Positions 42,554-51,749 of a DNA stretch of 64,000 nt are shown piece after piece. The stretch comes from Diplolepis rosae (taxonomy: Eukaryota > Arthropoda > Insecta > Hymenoptera > Diplolepididae), in contig JAPYXD010000056.1 in assembly GCA_030998225.1 (NCBI GenBank), forward strand, positions 930,001-994,000, written 5' to 3'. The notes beneath the pieces were generated by a model. The model searched no databases. It was not told the DNA's origin and saw nothing but the letters and a program-made list of their open reading frames with translations. Numbering within the stretch: the first letter of the stretch is position 1; the number at the start of each line of letters is the position of its first letter. The translations under genes and the position numbers were made by a program.

Positions 42554-43595
42554 TTAACCTCTTCTAAATTTTTCTTTTATTAAATAATCTTTCCCCTTAA
42601 ATTCTTTATTAATTGTTTCCTTACTATAGTCATTAAGTTCATGATGTAAGCGTTTTCTCCTTTTTAATTCCTTTTCTGATTCCATAGCTACATTAATAGC
42701 TTCCTGCAAATTACTTGGATTTCTCTGTCTAACCCTACCTTCTATATCTCCGCACAATCCTAACAAAAAACAAGTTGCTACTTCCGAATCAAATTCTTTA
42801 ATTTTCATTGTTGCAATTTCGGGCGGTGATTGCTGTTCAGTCAACTCAACCATTTTATTATAAAGCTCCATTACTCTAGCACCATAAGCTAAAATAGTTT
42901 CCCCTTGATCTTGCTTAACGTGAGCTACTTCCGATTCAATCTGAAATATAGTTTTTTGAGTACCAAAAGCTTTTTGAAGTAAATATAAAATTTCTTCTAA
43001 TGAGCTAAAATTTCTATTTTTCAAATATAAATCAGCTTCTCCTTGAATTTTCGACCTTAATAATTTAACAAACAATGAATGGAATCCTTGATCAATCCCG
43101 TCGAGTGTAAAACGGCATTCCTTCGCAAGTCTGAATTGAAATATTCCTACCTGTAAAAACTGGAATTATATCTATCAAGACTTTAAGCGCAGTTACGTCA
43201 CCGCCTCTCATTTTAGGGCTTTGATCAATTGTCTTTCCAATTCCTGGTCCTCTACTGTAATTATTTTATTTTGTCTGATCTACTTGAGTTTTCTGTACAT
43301 TTTTTATTTTATTTAATTCCTTAGCCGTTTCGATTCCTAACAAATTGCAAATCTGTTTACGTATTTCTTGACTCAAAGTATCAATTTTATCAGTGGGGTT
43401 AATTTCCACATTTTCATTTTTTGAATCTACTTCAATATCATTGACATCATTATATTCGCTATCTCTGTCATTATCAATTATTTGATCCCTTGATGTGGAT
43501 GGTAATACCTGTGGATAATCATCGCTTTCAACAAATATATCTGTTCCCTGCAAACGCATCGATATTTTACTCGCAGCCTGTGTGTGTAGCGACAC
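42554..43595 (-). pseudogene. gag: Gypsy-C gag, N-terminus and capsid
   Basis: The N-terminal frame 43266-43595 is acidic (DNDRDSEYNDVNDIEVDS) without known domains. After stops, 42554-43075 covers the capsid C-terminal part (LLRSKIQGEADLYLKNRN, LAYGARVMELYNKMVEL, CFLLGLCGDIEGRVRQRNP). 43076-43265 holds the missing capsid middle in broken frames. Confidence 0.8.
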
Positions 43596-44888
43596 TCAGG
43601 GGATCATTGTCAAGAGGGTCAATCACCCTCGCATAAAGATGGTCCATCTCTTTCTCTAAAAGTTTACTCAATATTAATCTTAAAAATTATTTCTCAAATT
43701 ATAATTTATCTTTTAATTTGTAATACATTTTTTCAAAACTATAAATATTTGAAATTTAAATTTATATCAACTTACAGAACAATAATTTTAACGTTAATTC
43801 TATTTCCTACAATAATTATTAGATTTATAAATCCACTTGAATAATTATTACAACAGTTTAAAGTGAAATAAGTAAGCTAAAATATTTAATGAATTAACAT
43901 ATAAAGAAATTTGTATATACTTTATAAAATAAGATAAACCTATTCAAGAAATTTGAGTAAATTCAGAGAATAGAGTGACCGACCTATCTTATGGCTTGCT
44001 TATAATTAAGGGAGTATGGTGGATAAGACTATTAAAAATGAGAATTACTTGTAATTTTAACAGAACACGTATTATAGCTTAATTGAACTATGGTTCAAAT
44101 TTCGTGACCCTTCGGAACCTCAAACCCGAGAAATTAATTATTGAAAATAACATGTGATCTTATGGGAAAATGCTGTTTTTGTAAATTATAAAGATATTTA
44201 AAAATTATTTAAAAATGGGAAAATTATGAAAAAATGCCACGTATCTCAGAGTTTTTCATAATTTTCCCATTTTTAAATAAACCTTAATATAATATTAATA
44301 TAATACGCGTTCTGTCAAAATTACAAGTAATTCTCATGTTTAATAGTCTTATCCACCATATTCCCTTAATGCAATAGTTAATTTAAATTAACAATTACAC
44401 CAACCTTTTTTTTTAATCCAAATTATGTTTCGCACTTCACCTTTGTTTTTATTTCACAACGGAATTGACCATGAAATTCATTCCCGCACTTTTCACACTT
44501 GCAGAACTTGTTTGTAATGATCCTTGAAGTCCTTCGATGCTTCCCAGCGATGTCCTCCAGTGATTCCACGATGATTCCTCTCAAGATTCATAAAGAAATC
44601 CAGATCGAAGTCTTTAAGGTCCCACGATGATCCTCCTCTGGAAATAATCCTTTCGTTCCTCACCAAGCTACTCGATCCACCTGGTTCGAAACGATTGGAT
44701 TATTTGAAAATCCCACGATGATTTTCCTCTGATTCTGGATGAAGTCCTCAAGATTAATAATTTTGATATGGTGTTTTCACTCCAAACACTTACTCACTCG
44801 CGACGCGACCGGAATCGGAAAAAATAAAATAATTTAAAAAAAATTAAAAATCATGAAAAAATTTAGTCTTTTCCCGGTTGACCAGGTA
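43596..44888 (-). other. Gypsy-C leader
   Basis: It lies between the primer site and gag and is AT-rich, with a CCACGATGAT word reiterated at about 44567, 44620 and 44700 (GATGATTCCTC, GATGATCCTCC, GATGATTTTCC). It contains the TTAA-flanked MITE at 44010-44365. No gene. Confidence 0.6.
44010..44365. mobile_element. 356-bp MITE with TTAA target sites
   Basis: TTAA lies on both sides (44006-44009, 44366-44369). TIRs of about 65 bp start GGGAGTATGGTGGATAAGAC at the left and GGGAATATGGTGGATAAGAC inward from the right. The inner part contains a further inverted pair, AAATGGGAAAATTATGAAAA and its complement (about 44212-44275). TTAA targets are typical of piggyBac and Kolobok; neither can be confirmed from the ends alone. 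Confidence 0.85.
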
Positions 44889-44906
44889 ATCCCGGAGGGG
44901 CCCCCA
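44889..44906 (-). promoter_or_regulatory. Gypsy-C primer binding site, tRNA-Pro-like
   Basis: The plus strand ATCCCGGAGGGGCCCCCA resembles the 3' end of animal tRNA-Pro (ATCCCGGACGAGCCCCCA) with two mismatches. It lies 10 nt from the LTR. The two mismatches leave the assignment open. Confidence 0.6.
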
Positions 44907-45580
44907 AATTGTTTATTGTTACGAGCCAGATTATTCTCTCCTTCAGGTCGAACGATGATTTGTCGGGTCCATCGGTCAATTAACTACTACGTAGAGCCGG
45001 GAAATTTGAATTTTTTTATAAACATAAACACTTTTAGTTCACACAACTTGAAAGTATATTTAGAATTTAATGATCAACTTATGAGCAAGTCAGATTTACA
45101 ACATTAATCGCGATCGCGTCGTGAAAAGACAAATAATTTTAAGTGTCACCGATATCTTGGAGTGACTTCGACGATTAGTCACTTCAAGTTGTATGTCCGT
45201 GGTAAAAATTGCTCTGAGCTCCAGGGAAGAGAAGTTCAAGTCCGCAGCTTCTCAACCCCCGCTCCGTTGCTGTGATTTCATCTCAAGCGATTAGAAAAAC
45301 GTCTCACACTTCACATCATCCAATTATCGCGTTACATATTCTTACATATACATATCTTACATATTCACACATCAAGCAGTCACATCAACCCAATCATACT
45401 CGAATTCGATCCCACCTATTCTGCCCTTTGATGCACACCGTGCATATCATATCGGGATCAATGGTTCTTTTTGATCACGACCGATGTTCCAAGAAAAGTA
45501 ATTAATTCTCACCCTAGTTTTTAAACAAAGTCACATTCATCCTATCGCTTCGAATCTTATCTACATTTTTCTAGCACCTA

Positions 45581-46338
45581 CCCTAGCAAACTGGCTGAAC
45601 GGTAGCTTTACGCTGTACCGTAAAGCTATCGTAAAGCTAACGTAAAGTAGCATTATAACTCATGAATGAGGCAAAATAAACATTCAAAATGTTTTTATCC
45701 TTATTTACGTTGAAAATAACGTTAACTGGCAATTGAAATATGCAATAATTTTATTTATTTACGCTAAAAATTGAAAAAAACATAATACCTGTCATTGAAG
45801 GCAGTGCAGTGGTTCACCTTTTGTGGAACTTCTTCGTTAAAGTTGACCAGTGAGATAACCAAGTTGACGTCACAGGCCATGTGGTACTCAAAATAAGCGG
45901 AAATGAATTTTGCACTTGAAAAATATAATTATTAATAAATTTATGACTTACTTTTACGCTAGAAAATTTTGTTTCATCAATTTCCCAATGATTCCCATAT
46001 ATTTCTTTCGACCAAGACCAACCTAACTTACAGTCTATCCCTACCACATGGCCTGTGACGTCAACTTGGTTATCTCAATTGGTTGGCGTGAGACACAACT
46101 ATACTTTCATCTCACTCTAACAAATATTCAATCCTGACGGTGAAGACATGGAAAGTGATGAACCACTGCACTGCCTTGAATGACAGGTATTATGTTTTTT
46201 TTCAATTTTTAGCGTAAATAAATAAAATTATTGCATATGTCAATTACCAGTTAACGTTATTTTCAACGTAGAATAAGGATAAAAACATTTTGAATGTTTA
46301 GTTTGCCTCATTCATGAGTTATAATTCTACTTTACGAT
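45581..46338. mobile_element. CCCTAG foldback MITE, copy 3, right end lost
   Basis: It starts CCCTAGCAAACTGGCTGAAC and continues through the family's GAAGGCAGTGCAGTGGTTC arms. It stops at TTTACGAT, about 60 bp before the normal end, against a short (CTAT)n run. It carries a 225-bp nested MITE. It is inside the Gypsy-C 5' LTR. Confidence 0.85.
45852..46076. mobile_element. 225-bp nested MITE
   Basis: TIRs are about 35 bp and begin GAGATAACCAAGTTGACGTC at the left and, inward, GAGATAACCAAGTTGACGTC at the right. They contain the palindrome TGACGTCA. It lies in the loop of the surrounding foldback. A minus-strand frame across it is accidental. Confidence 0.8.
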
Positions 46339-46769
46339 CTATCTATCTATCTACGACTCTTTATATCTGACTTGCTCTCTTTATCTAACCTAAATTATAA
46401 ACAAAAGTTATCAATCTATCGTACATAAGGTCCTTATTCTAACGTGCACGTGTGAGGTTCTCTGAAGCCCCGACTTACGGCACAAACTCCAAAAGATAAA
46501 AATATTTACTAAATATTTCACGCAAGGAATTTATGCTTTGCTACGCAATATTTTCGAGGCTGTAAAGTTATGAATATAATTTCCCTTTCGAAGTTCCAAC
46601 TAAAACGTAGTTAAAACGATGATGCATTCCGATTACCATCCACATTTCCTAAATAACCATTTATATAGAATTTTACTTCATTTCATCATTATTAGTTTTT
46701 ATTTTGTTAATCGATTTAAAATTTAGTGCGCAAAGTTTGTCTCTGGGAGCTGCCGCTCTCTAGTGGAGA

Positions 46770-48640
46770 ATTTTACATTGAAAATAAATCATCATTGTTT
46801 AATAAAAAAATTCAACTAAGGGAAATTTGTTTATAAATTTCTTAGTTGCAAAATGCATTTTTCCAAGTGTTCCTCTTAATTTTCATAACTTTTTATTGTG
46901 TACATTGAAAGTGTATGAAAAGAGTTTTCATTAAAAAAAAAAGTTCAAGATTCATAAAGAAATAATGGAGATACAGTGCGATGAAGTTTTTGCTCAATTG
47001 TTCAACAAATTGTGACAATGAAAGCCCGCAGCCTAAAAGATCTAAATTAATTTGAAAAATGTCATTGTAGTCATTAACGAAAGGATTTTTCGCATGATAA
47101 AATGCCTGTATGCATAAAATTATATTAAATATATTATTAATTGGTAAAAAATATACGCTTGTAAAATATATGATTGTTGAGATATATATTTTTCTAAAAC
47201 ATTGAACATTTTATGCAACGATAAAATTGTATGTATGCCCTAGCGAACTGGCTGAACGATGGCTTTACGCTGTAGCGAAAAGTTTTCGTAACATTATCGT
47301 AAAGTTATTGTAAAGTAGCATTATAACTCATGAGTGAGGCAAAATAAACATACAAAATGTTTTTATCCTTATTCTACGTTAAAAATAGCGTTAACTGGTA
47401 ATTTAAATATGCAATAATTTTATTTATTTACGCTAAAAATTGAAAAAAAACATAATACCTGTGATTGAAGGCAGTGCAGTGGTTCACCTTTTGTCGTCTT
47501 TTGTCATCTTTTGTGGAACGTCTCCACGGTTAAAGTTGACCATTGGTTGGAGTGAGAAACAACTACACTTTCATCTCACTCTAACAATTAGTCAATCCTG
47601 ACGGTGAAGACATGGAAGGTGATGAATCACTGCACTGCCTTTAATGTCAGGTATTATGTTTTTTTTTTAATTTTTAGCGTTAATAAATAAAATTATTGCA
47701 TATTTCAATTACCAGTTAACGTTATTTTAAACGTAGAATAAGGATAAAAACATTTTGAATATTTATTTTTCCACATTCATGAGTTATAATGCTACTGTAC
47801 GATAACTTTACGATAATGTTACGATAACTTTATGCTACAGCGTAAAGCTATCGTTCAGCCAGTTCGCTATGGTAGTTAATAAAATCTTTAGATTTAATTC
47901 ACCATAAGAGTAGAAATGTAAATAAAAAGTAAATAAAAATGTAAGTAAAAAATAAATCATCTTGCTTGTAAAATCCTTTTTTATTTTTTCACATCAAAAC
48001 ATCGAATAAAACTGAAACGAATTTCAGTTAATAAATTACACGTATTTCACTGCTCAACTAGCAAAATTATTGAATTTTCAACAGTAGAAATGAATTCCTC
48101 TCGTTGCGAGGTATGAAATAAAAAAAAAAATCATTACTTCATCGCAAATAGTTCCCGAGAAAAGTGCGACTTAAGCTGCGCCGTCGATTTTGAACGATCG
48201 AATCAATATTTTTTTAGAGTACATTCAGCCCCTCCCTACCTTGCCACCGTGCGTCAGCTATCGAAAATCCGTCGCTCCGCTGATTCTGATGAATTATTTT
48301 TTCAGTGAATATTTCCACGGGGAATTTGTTGTTTGCAGTTCATAAAAGTACTTAATCTAAGAAGTATCGATATATTTTTTTTCGCTAGTCGTTAAATTTG
48401 TTGAACAATTGAGCAAAAACTTCTTTGCACTGTATCTCCATTGTTTCTTAATGAATCTTGAACTTTTTTTTTAAATGAAAGCTCTTTTCATACACTTCCA
48501 ATGTACACAATAAAAAGTTATGAAAATTAAGTGGAACACATGGAAAAATGCAGTTTGCAACTAAGAAATTTATCAACAAATTTCCCTTAGTTGCAAAATT
48601 GTTTTTTTTTATTAAACAATGATGATTTTTAATGTAAAAT
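46770..48640. mobile_element. foldback element with ~240-bp inverted arms
   Basis: 46770-47015 (ATTTTACATTGAAAATAAAT...) recurs inverted at about 48395-48640. Arms share AACTAAGGGAAATTTG, TGTACATTGAAAGTGTATG, TTCAAGATTCAT, GGAGATACAGTG and ATTGTTCAACAAATT or complements. A CCCTAG foldback (47238-47872) has inserted inside. Without it the element is about 1.24 kb. No coding sequence. It lies exactly where the end of the Gypsy-C 5' LTR is missing. Confidence 0.8.
47238..47872. mobile_element. CCCTAG foldback MITE, copy 4
   Basis: A full-length copy: starts CCCTAGCGAACTGGCTGAAC and ends GTTCAGCCAGTTCGCTATGG (one end base changed). A TTTTGTC unit is triplicated around 47488-47515. Flanks TATG and TAGT give no clear duplication. 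Confidence 0.85.
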
Positions 48641-49260
48641 AGTGAAATCTATTGATACAAAAATTAGCATCACCATATCTACTTCTCAGGTTCGTACAGG
48701 TTAGTATTGTTTATTAATTTGTTTATAAGGCCATAAGTCATAAACTAACAAACTTCCCGACTCCAGGTTTTGCACACCTAATTGTCAATAATAAGAAGTT
48801 TTCGGACGTTGTTGAACGGCGCGATATGAGTAAACCAAGCCTTGGAATGATTGTTTATTTAAACGTCATAAACATTATCTATTTTGATTCATAACTTTTG
48901 ACCTAATTAATATTTTTTTACGATCGGCATCTATTTTTGTAGGGTTTTTTATGAAGAAAAAAAAGTTATTGAACTATTTTCCGATAAAGTGAAAAGAATC
49001 AAAGATATAAGCGAAAAACGTGAAATTTTGTTAAAAAATTATAAATAACCGTAATTTAAACAATGACCTCCATCGATTTGACGCCACGGGAAAAGATATG
49101 TTGCTTCACTTATTTTTCGACGCCTAAACTCAATTTTTCAGCCTGCTCCAAGAAAACATCGTGAAAGGCTGTTTTTTGGACTATATCGTCTGGACTATGT
49201 AGGTACAAGCAACTTCAATCAGACGGACGGATTTTCTTAGTCGAGGGTTAAGACAAAAAT
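48641..49260. other. spacer, no gene
   Basis: No convincing coding sequence, repeat or RNA gene. Confidence 0.55.
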
Positions 49261-49362
49261 TCCTCGATCAGCTATTGGCAGACTGCAGAAAGGCAGAGGG
49301 GATAAACAAAACGATCGAGGCGTTCATGGTGGTGAAAATGCTAAAAGGCGTCGTAGAAGCGT
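49261..49362 (+). pseudogene. exon-like fragment with LLADCR block
   Basis: The plus strand reads DQLLADCRKAEGINKTIE then a basic stretch to a stop. The minus-strand frame at 50545-50814 has QERLLADCRNTGSAALGE. The underlying 20 bp (GCTATTGGCAGACTGCAGAA) are nearly an exact inverted repeat of 50733-50753. I do not recognise the protein. Confidence 0.35.
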
Positions 49363-49419
49363 AGCATAGTCTGCATAGTAGACTGTTGTAAATATTGAAT
49401 ATTATTGTTTATTTCTACA

Positions 49420-50074
49420 ATGGTTAGTAGTTGTTGTGTATTTAATTGTAAAAATACACACGAAAATAGTACGTGTGAATTTTACAAATTCCCTAGACAT
49501 GCTTACAAAAAAAATCAAAAGGAAAAGTGGATTGCTGCTGTACAGCGAGTTCAGTAAGATACCATAACCAAACTTTTAGTCAGCGGCAATGCCTTCAATA
49601 CAATACTTGTGTATTTACATTTAGACGTTTTTTTCTAGCCCGAATGGATCTAAATGGATTTTAAAACCACATCATGTTATATGCAGTGAGCATTTTGTCG
49701 GGTATAAAAAATCAGATTGTTATTTAAGCCCTAGCTACATTGCAACTGTATTCTCTTCTGAAGGTCGAGATGAAGTTAATGAAAAGCGTGTACTTAACAA
49801 GTATAAATAGATGATTTGAGTGTATTGCTAATGTAATATATTGTTTATTATAAAAAAATTATTTATTTTTAGACACAAACGATTTTTAAAACGGAGAATG
49901 TCAAACCAAATAACGAAAAATTTGAAAAAGGCTTGTGTTGTTTTGGAGCAACATCAAGTTAATTACTCAAATTTTAAAAACAAAAGTTTATATATTTTGG
50001 ACACAAACATGGAAAAACTCGACCAAATTGTTCACATGAACTTGATACTTTCCTTAAGTATCACTTGCTCTTGA
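49420..50074 (+). CDS. THAP zinc-finger protein, three exons (165 aa)
   Basis: Exons are 49420-49553, 49639-49800 and 49873-50074. Each junction has GT and AG, and phases fit (2, 2). Exon 1 reads MVSSCCVFNCKNTHENS and FYKFPRHAYKKNQKEKW. Exon 2 gives NGSKWILKPHHVICSEHF and YIATVFSSE. This is a THAP domain: C-x3-C near the start, an invariant Trp, a basic Pro region, C-x2-H in CSEHF, and an AVPTIF-like end (IATVF). Such domains bind DNA and occur in transcription factors and P-element transposases. Exon 3 is basic (HKRFLKRRMSNQ) and then Leu-rich, perhaps a coiled coil, ending in TGA at 50072. There is no transposase domain. It may be a domesticated or orphan THAP end of a transposon. Confidence 0.72.
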
Positions 50075-50340
50075 TTATACAATTTCAAGAAGAATAAATA
50101 ATTGAACATTTTAAAACTTTTACTCACAATTAACTTCGTAGAGTATGGTCTCGAAGAAACTGATGCTTGTCTAATTATATTAGCAGAGATTGTATAATAA
50201 TTTACATCAATTTTATGCTCTTCTTGCACAAATCGAGCATGTCCAGCTTCTACTAGAGCTTTACCTTTCGACATTGTTTCAGGTTGGAACTGAATTTTAT
50301 GAGATATTTTTTGAAACCCAGTTTTAATTATAACATTCAT
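50032..50340 (-). CDS. unrecognised exon-like frame
   Basis: The frame reads KGKALVEAGHARFVQEEHK and IRQASVSSRPYSTKLIV, then a good donor (GTGAGT) at about 50126. The block pattern (an AGHxxxVQE motif, then a xRQxSVSSxPY strand) reminds me of the region preceding SWIM-type zinc fingers, but the Cys/His part itself is not in view. Its 3' end overlaps the last exon of the THAP gene on the other strand. The exon it would join is unknown. Confidence 0.35.
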   Translation of the reverse strand: MNVIIKTGFQKISHKIQFQPETMSKGKALVEAGHARFVQEEHKIDVNYYTISANIIRQASVSSRPYSTKLIVSKSFKMFNYLFFLKLYNQEQVILKESIKFM

Positions 50341-50544
50341 AATTCATCTAAAAGAGAAAAGGTTTCATTCATATTACATTTTTTCAAATCAAGTTTTCAT
50401 ATGAAATGACAGATTAAGAATTATAAAACTATGAAAACATTAATATATTTAGCAATTTTTCATTTTATAAGTATATACTTATTACTTAGTCTAATATTTA
50501 CATTTTAATAACCTAAAATGAGGCAGTGAAAATTAATAGTTACA

Positions 50545-50814
50545 CTAGAAAATTTTACTTACTTTCAGTTTTCTATTCCCCACGTATTTAAAAACATTAT
50601 TATTCTCTTTTTCAAACTTATTACTTTTATTTATACGAGCTTTTATTAAAAATCTCATAAAAGCTGAACCTTTATCAATGTTATTCTTCCGACGCTTTCG
50701 AACGCTTTCACCGAGAGCGGCGCTACCTGTATTTCTGCAGTCGGCCAATAGCCGTTCTTGCGCGTCGCTGGGCCCGGTCAAGCTGAAGACGACGGACCAC
50801 CCCCACTTAGCCAA
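50545..50814 (-). CDS. possible first exon, unknown protein
   Basis: The ATG at 50814 gives MAKWGWSVVFSLTGPSDAQE, LLADCRNTG, a basic block VRKRRKNN and FKYVGNRKLK, followed by a consensus donor GTAAGT at about 50562. Base composition is GC-richer than the surroundings near its start. It cannot be spliced directly in frame to the exon-like frame at 50032-50340. Could be a real gene start or an old transposon exon. Confidence 0.35.
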   Translation of the reverse strand: MAKWGWSVVFSLTGPSDAQERLLADCRNTGSAALGESVRKRRKNNIDKGSAFMRFLIKARINKSNKFEKENNNVFKYVGNRKLKVSKIF

Positions 50815-51529
50815 TCGTAATCTCTAAAACCACCCTCTAGAGTTGCGAGTCACGCCTTCAAAATTTCACTAGAGGAGAGGGAAGGTTGAGAGATGACCAT
50901 TTCTTTCAATCTCAAGAGTTTCCAGAGACCCTTGAAACTTAAAACACCCTTTCTTATTTTTTTTGATAACCGTTGGGTCGAGGCTGTAAAACCCGAGCCC
51001 TTGGTGAGTTAGGTCAGAACATGCGTTTACTGTAAGAGTCCGAGTGAGGTCTTAGAAAAGCTATAAAATCGAAGAATGTAATTCGAAACAAGAAAGGGAC
51101 TAGTTTAGTTAAAGAAAGTCTTTCGGGTCATTTTATTATTTAGAAGCTTGAAGAGTATAAGATGTTGTTTTCGCTGAACGTAACTTGCCCGTGTACAATA
51201 ATTATTGACAGTTCGTTTCTTCCCTTTTTTTTATAATGCCTAAAGATTTATTTCAGGAATGTCCTGGACACTCCGTGGAAAAGATACCACGTCTTATTTT
51301 CCAAGAGTAGCCCAGACTAAGTTCGCTGTCTAAAGAAATAGAAAATGTTAACTTATAATAAATTCTAACATTAATTTTTATTCATAAGTCTCCTTAATGG
51401 ATCCACAATTTTGCCATATAAATATGAATTTGTAAAAGTTCAACTCTACTTCGAATTTAAATTTATCACGTGATATTAAGAAGTGATAGTTGTGAATATG
51501 TCTTTGATTTGCTCTCTCTCTTTGAAATA
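50815..51529. other. intergenic, no gene
   Basis: No coding region with support. A bidirectional promoter for the minus-strand exon at 50814 and EMC5 is conceivable but not shown. Confidence 0.5.
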
Positions 51530-51749
51530 AAGATGAACGCACGAATGCGATCATCACAAACTCAGAGAACCACTTCGTGCGGCAGACACTGCGCTGCGCG
51601 CGCAACTATTCTCACGTACGTACAGCTGTTGGCGTTGTGTGTACGTAACGTTCGCGAATCAAATCTGGACACACTGGTTTGTTCTCCTTATGTCTATCGT
51701 CCATGGTAATTGTGCTCAGACCTCAATATCAATAAGAACTTCTGTAATC
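51530..51749 (+). promoter_or_regulatory. EMC5 promoter and 5' UTR region
   Basis: Immediately upstream of the EMC5 start codon, 51570-51665 is locally CpG-rich (GCGCTGCGCGCGCAACT, ACGTACGTACAGC) within AT-rich DNA. I see no TATA box at a useful distance. A CpG-rich TATA-less promoter would fit a housekeeping gene. The TCAGA at about 51717 and similar words are too common to call an initiator. Confidence 0.5.

Larger units (their letters stand above)
34593..46769 (-). mobile_element. Gypsy-C LTR retrotransposon with several insertions
   Basis: A minus-strand Gypsy element with 3' LTR 34593-35820, polypurine tract at 35821, integrase 36385-37540, protease and RT start 40228-41240, gag 42002-43595, primer site 44889-44906 and 5' LTR 44917-46769 (its last ~50 bp missing). 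The LTRs are nearly identical over shared parts, so insertion is fairly recent. Yet it was invaded by a LINE (37541-40056), a Tc1/mariner element (41243-41999), a TTAA-flanked MITE (44010-44365) and a foldback in the 5' LTR. It has lost most of RT and RNase H. Confidence 0.88.
44917..46769 (-). repeat. Gypsy-C 5' LTR, interrupted and incomplete
   Basis: 44917-45580 and about 46339-46769 match the 3' LTR at high identity. Between them a foldback MITE replaced about 130 bp of LTR. The final ~50 bp (present at 35771-35820 in the other LTR) are absent: sequence switches at AGTGGAGAA to another foldback element. Confidence 0.85.

Noticed and set aside
45814..46047. 77-codon minus-strand frame
   Set aside because: It lies across the inverted arms of the 225-bp MITE and has no codon or motif support.
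51378..51709. Short open frames on both strands upstream of EMC5
   Set aside because: They overlap each other in the CpG-rich promoter region and have no recognisable domain.
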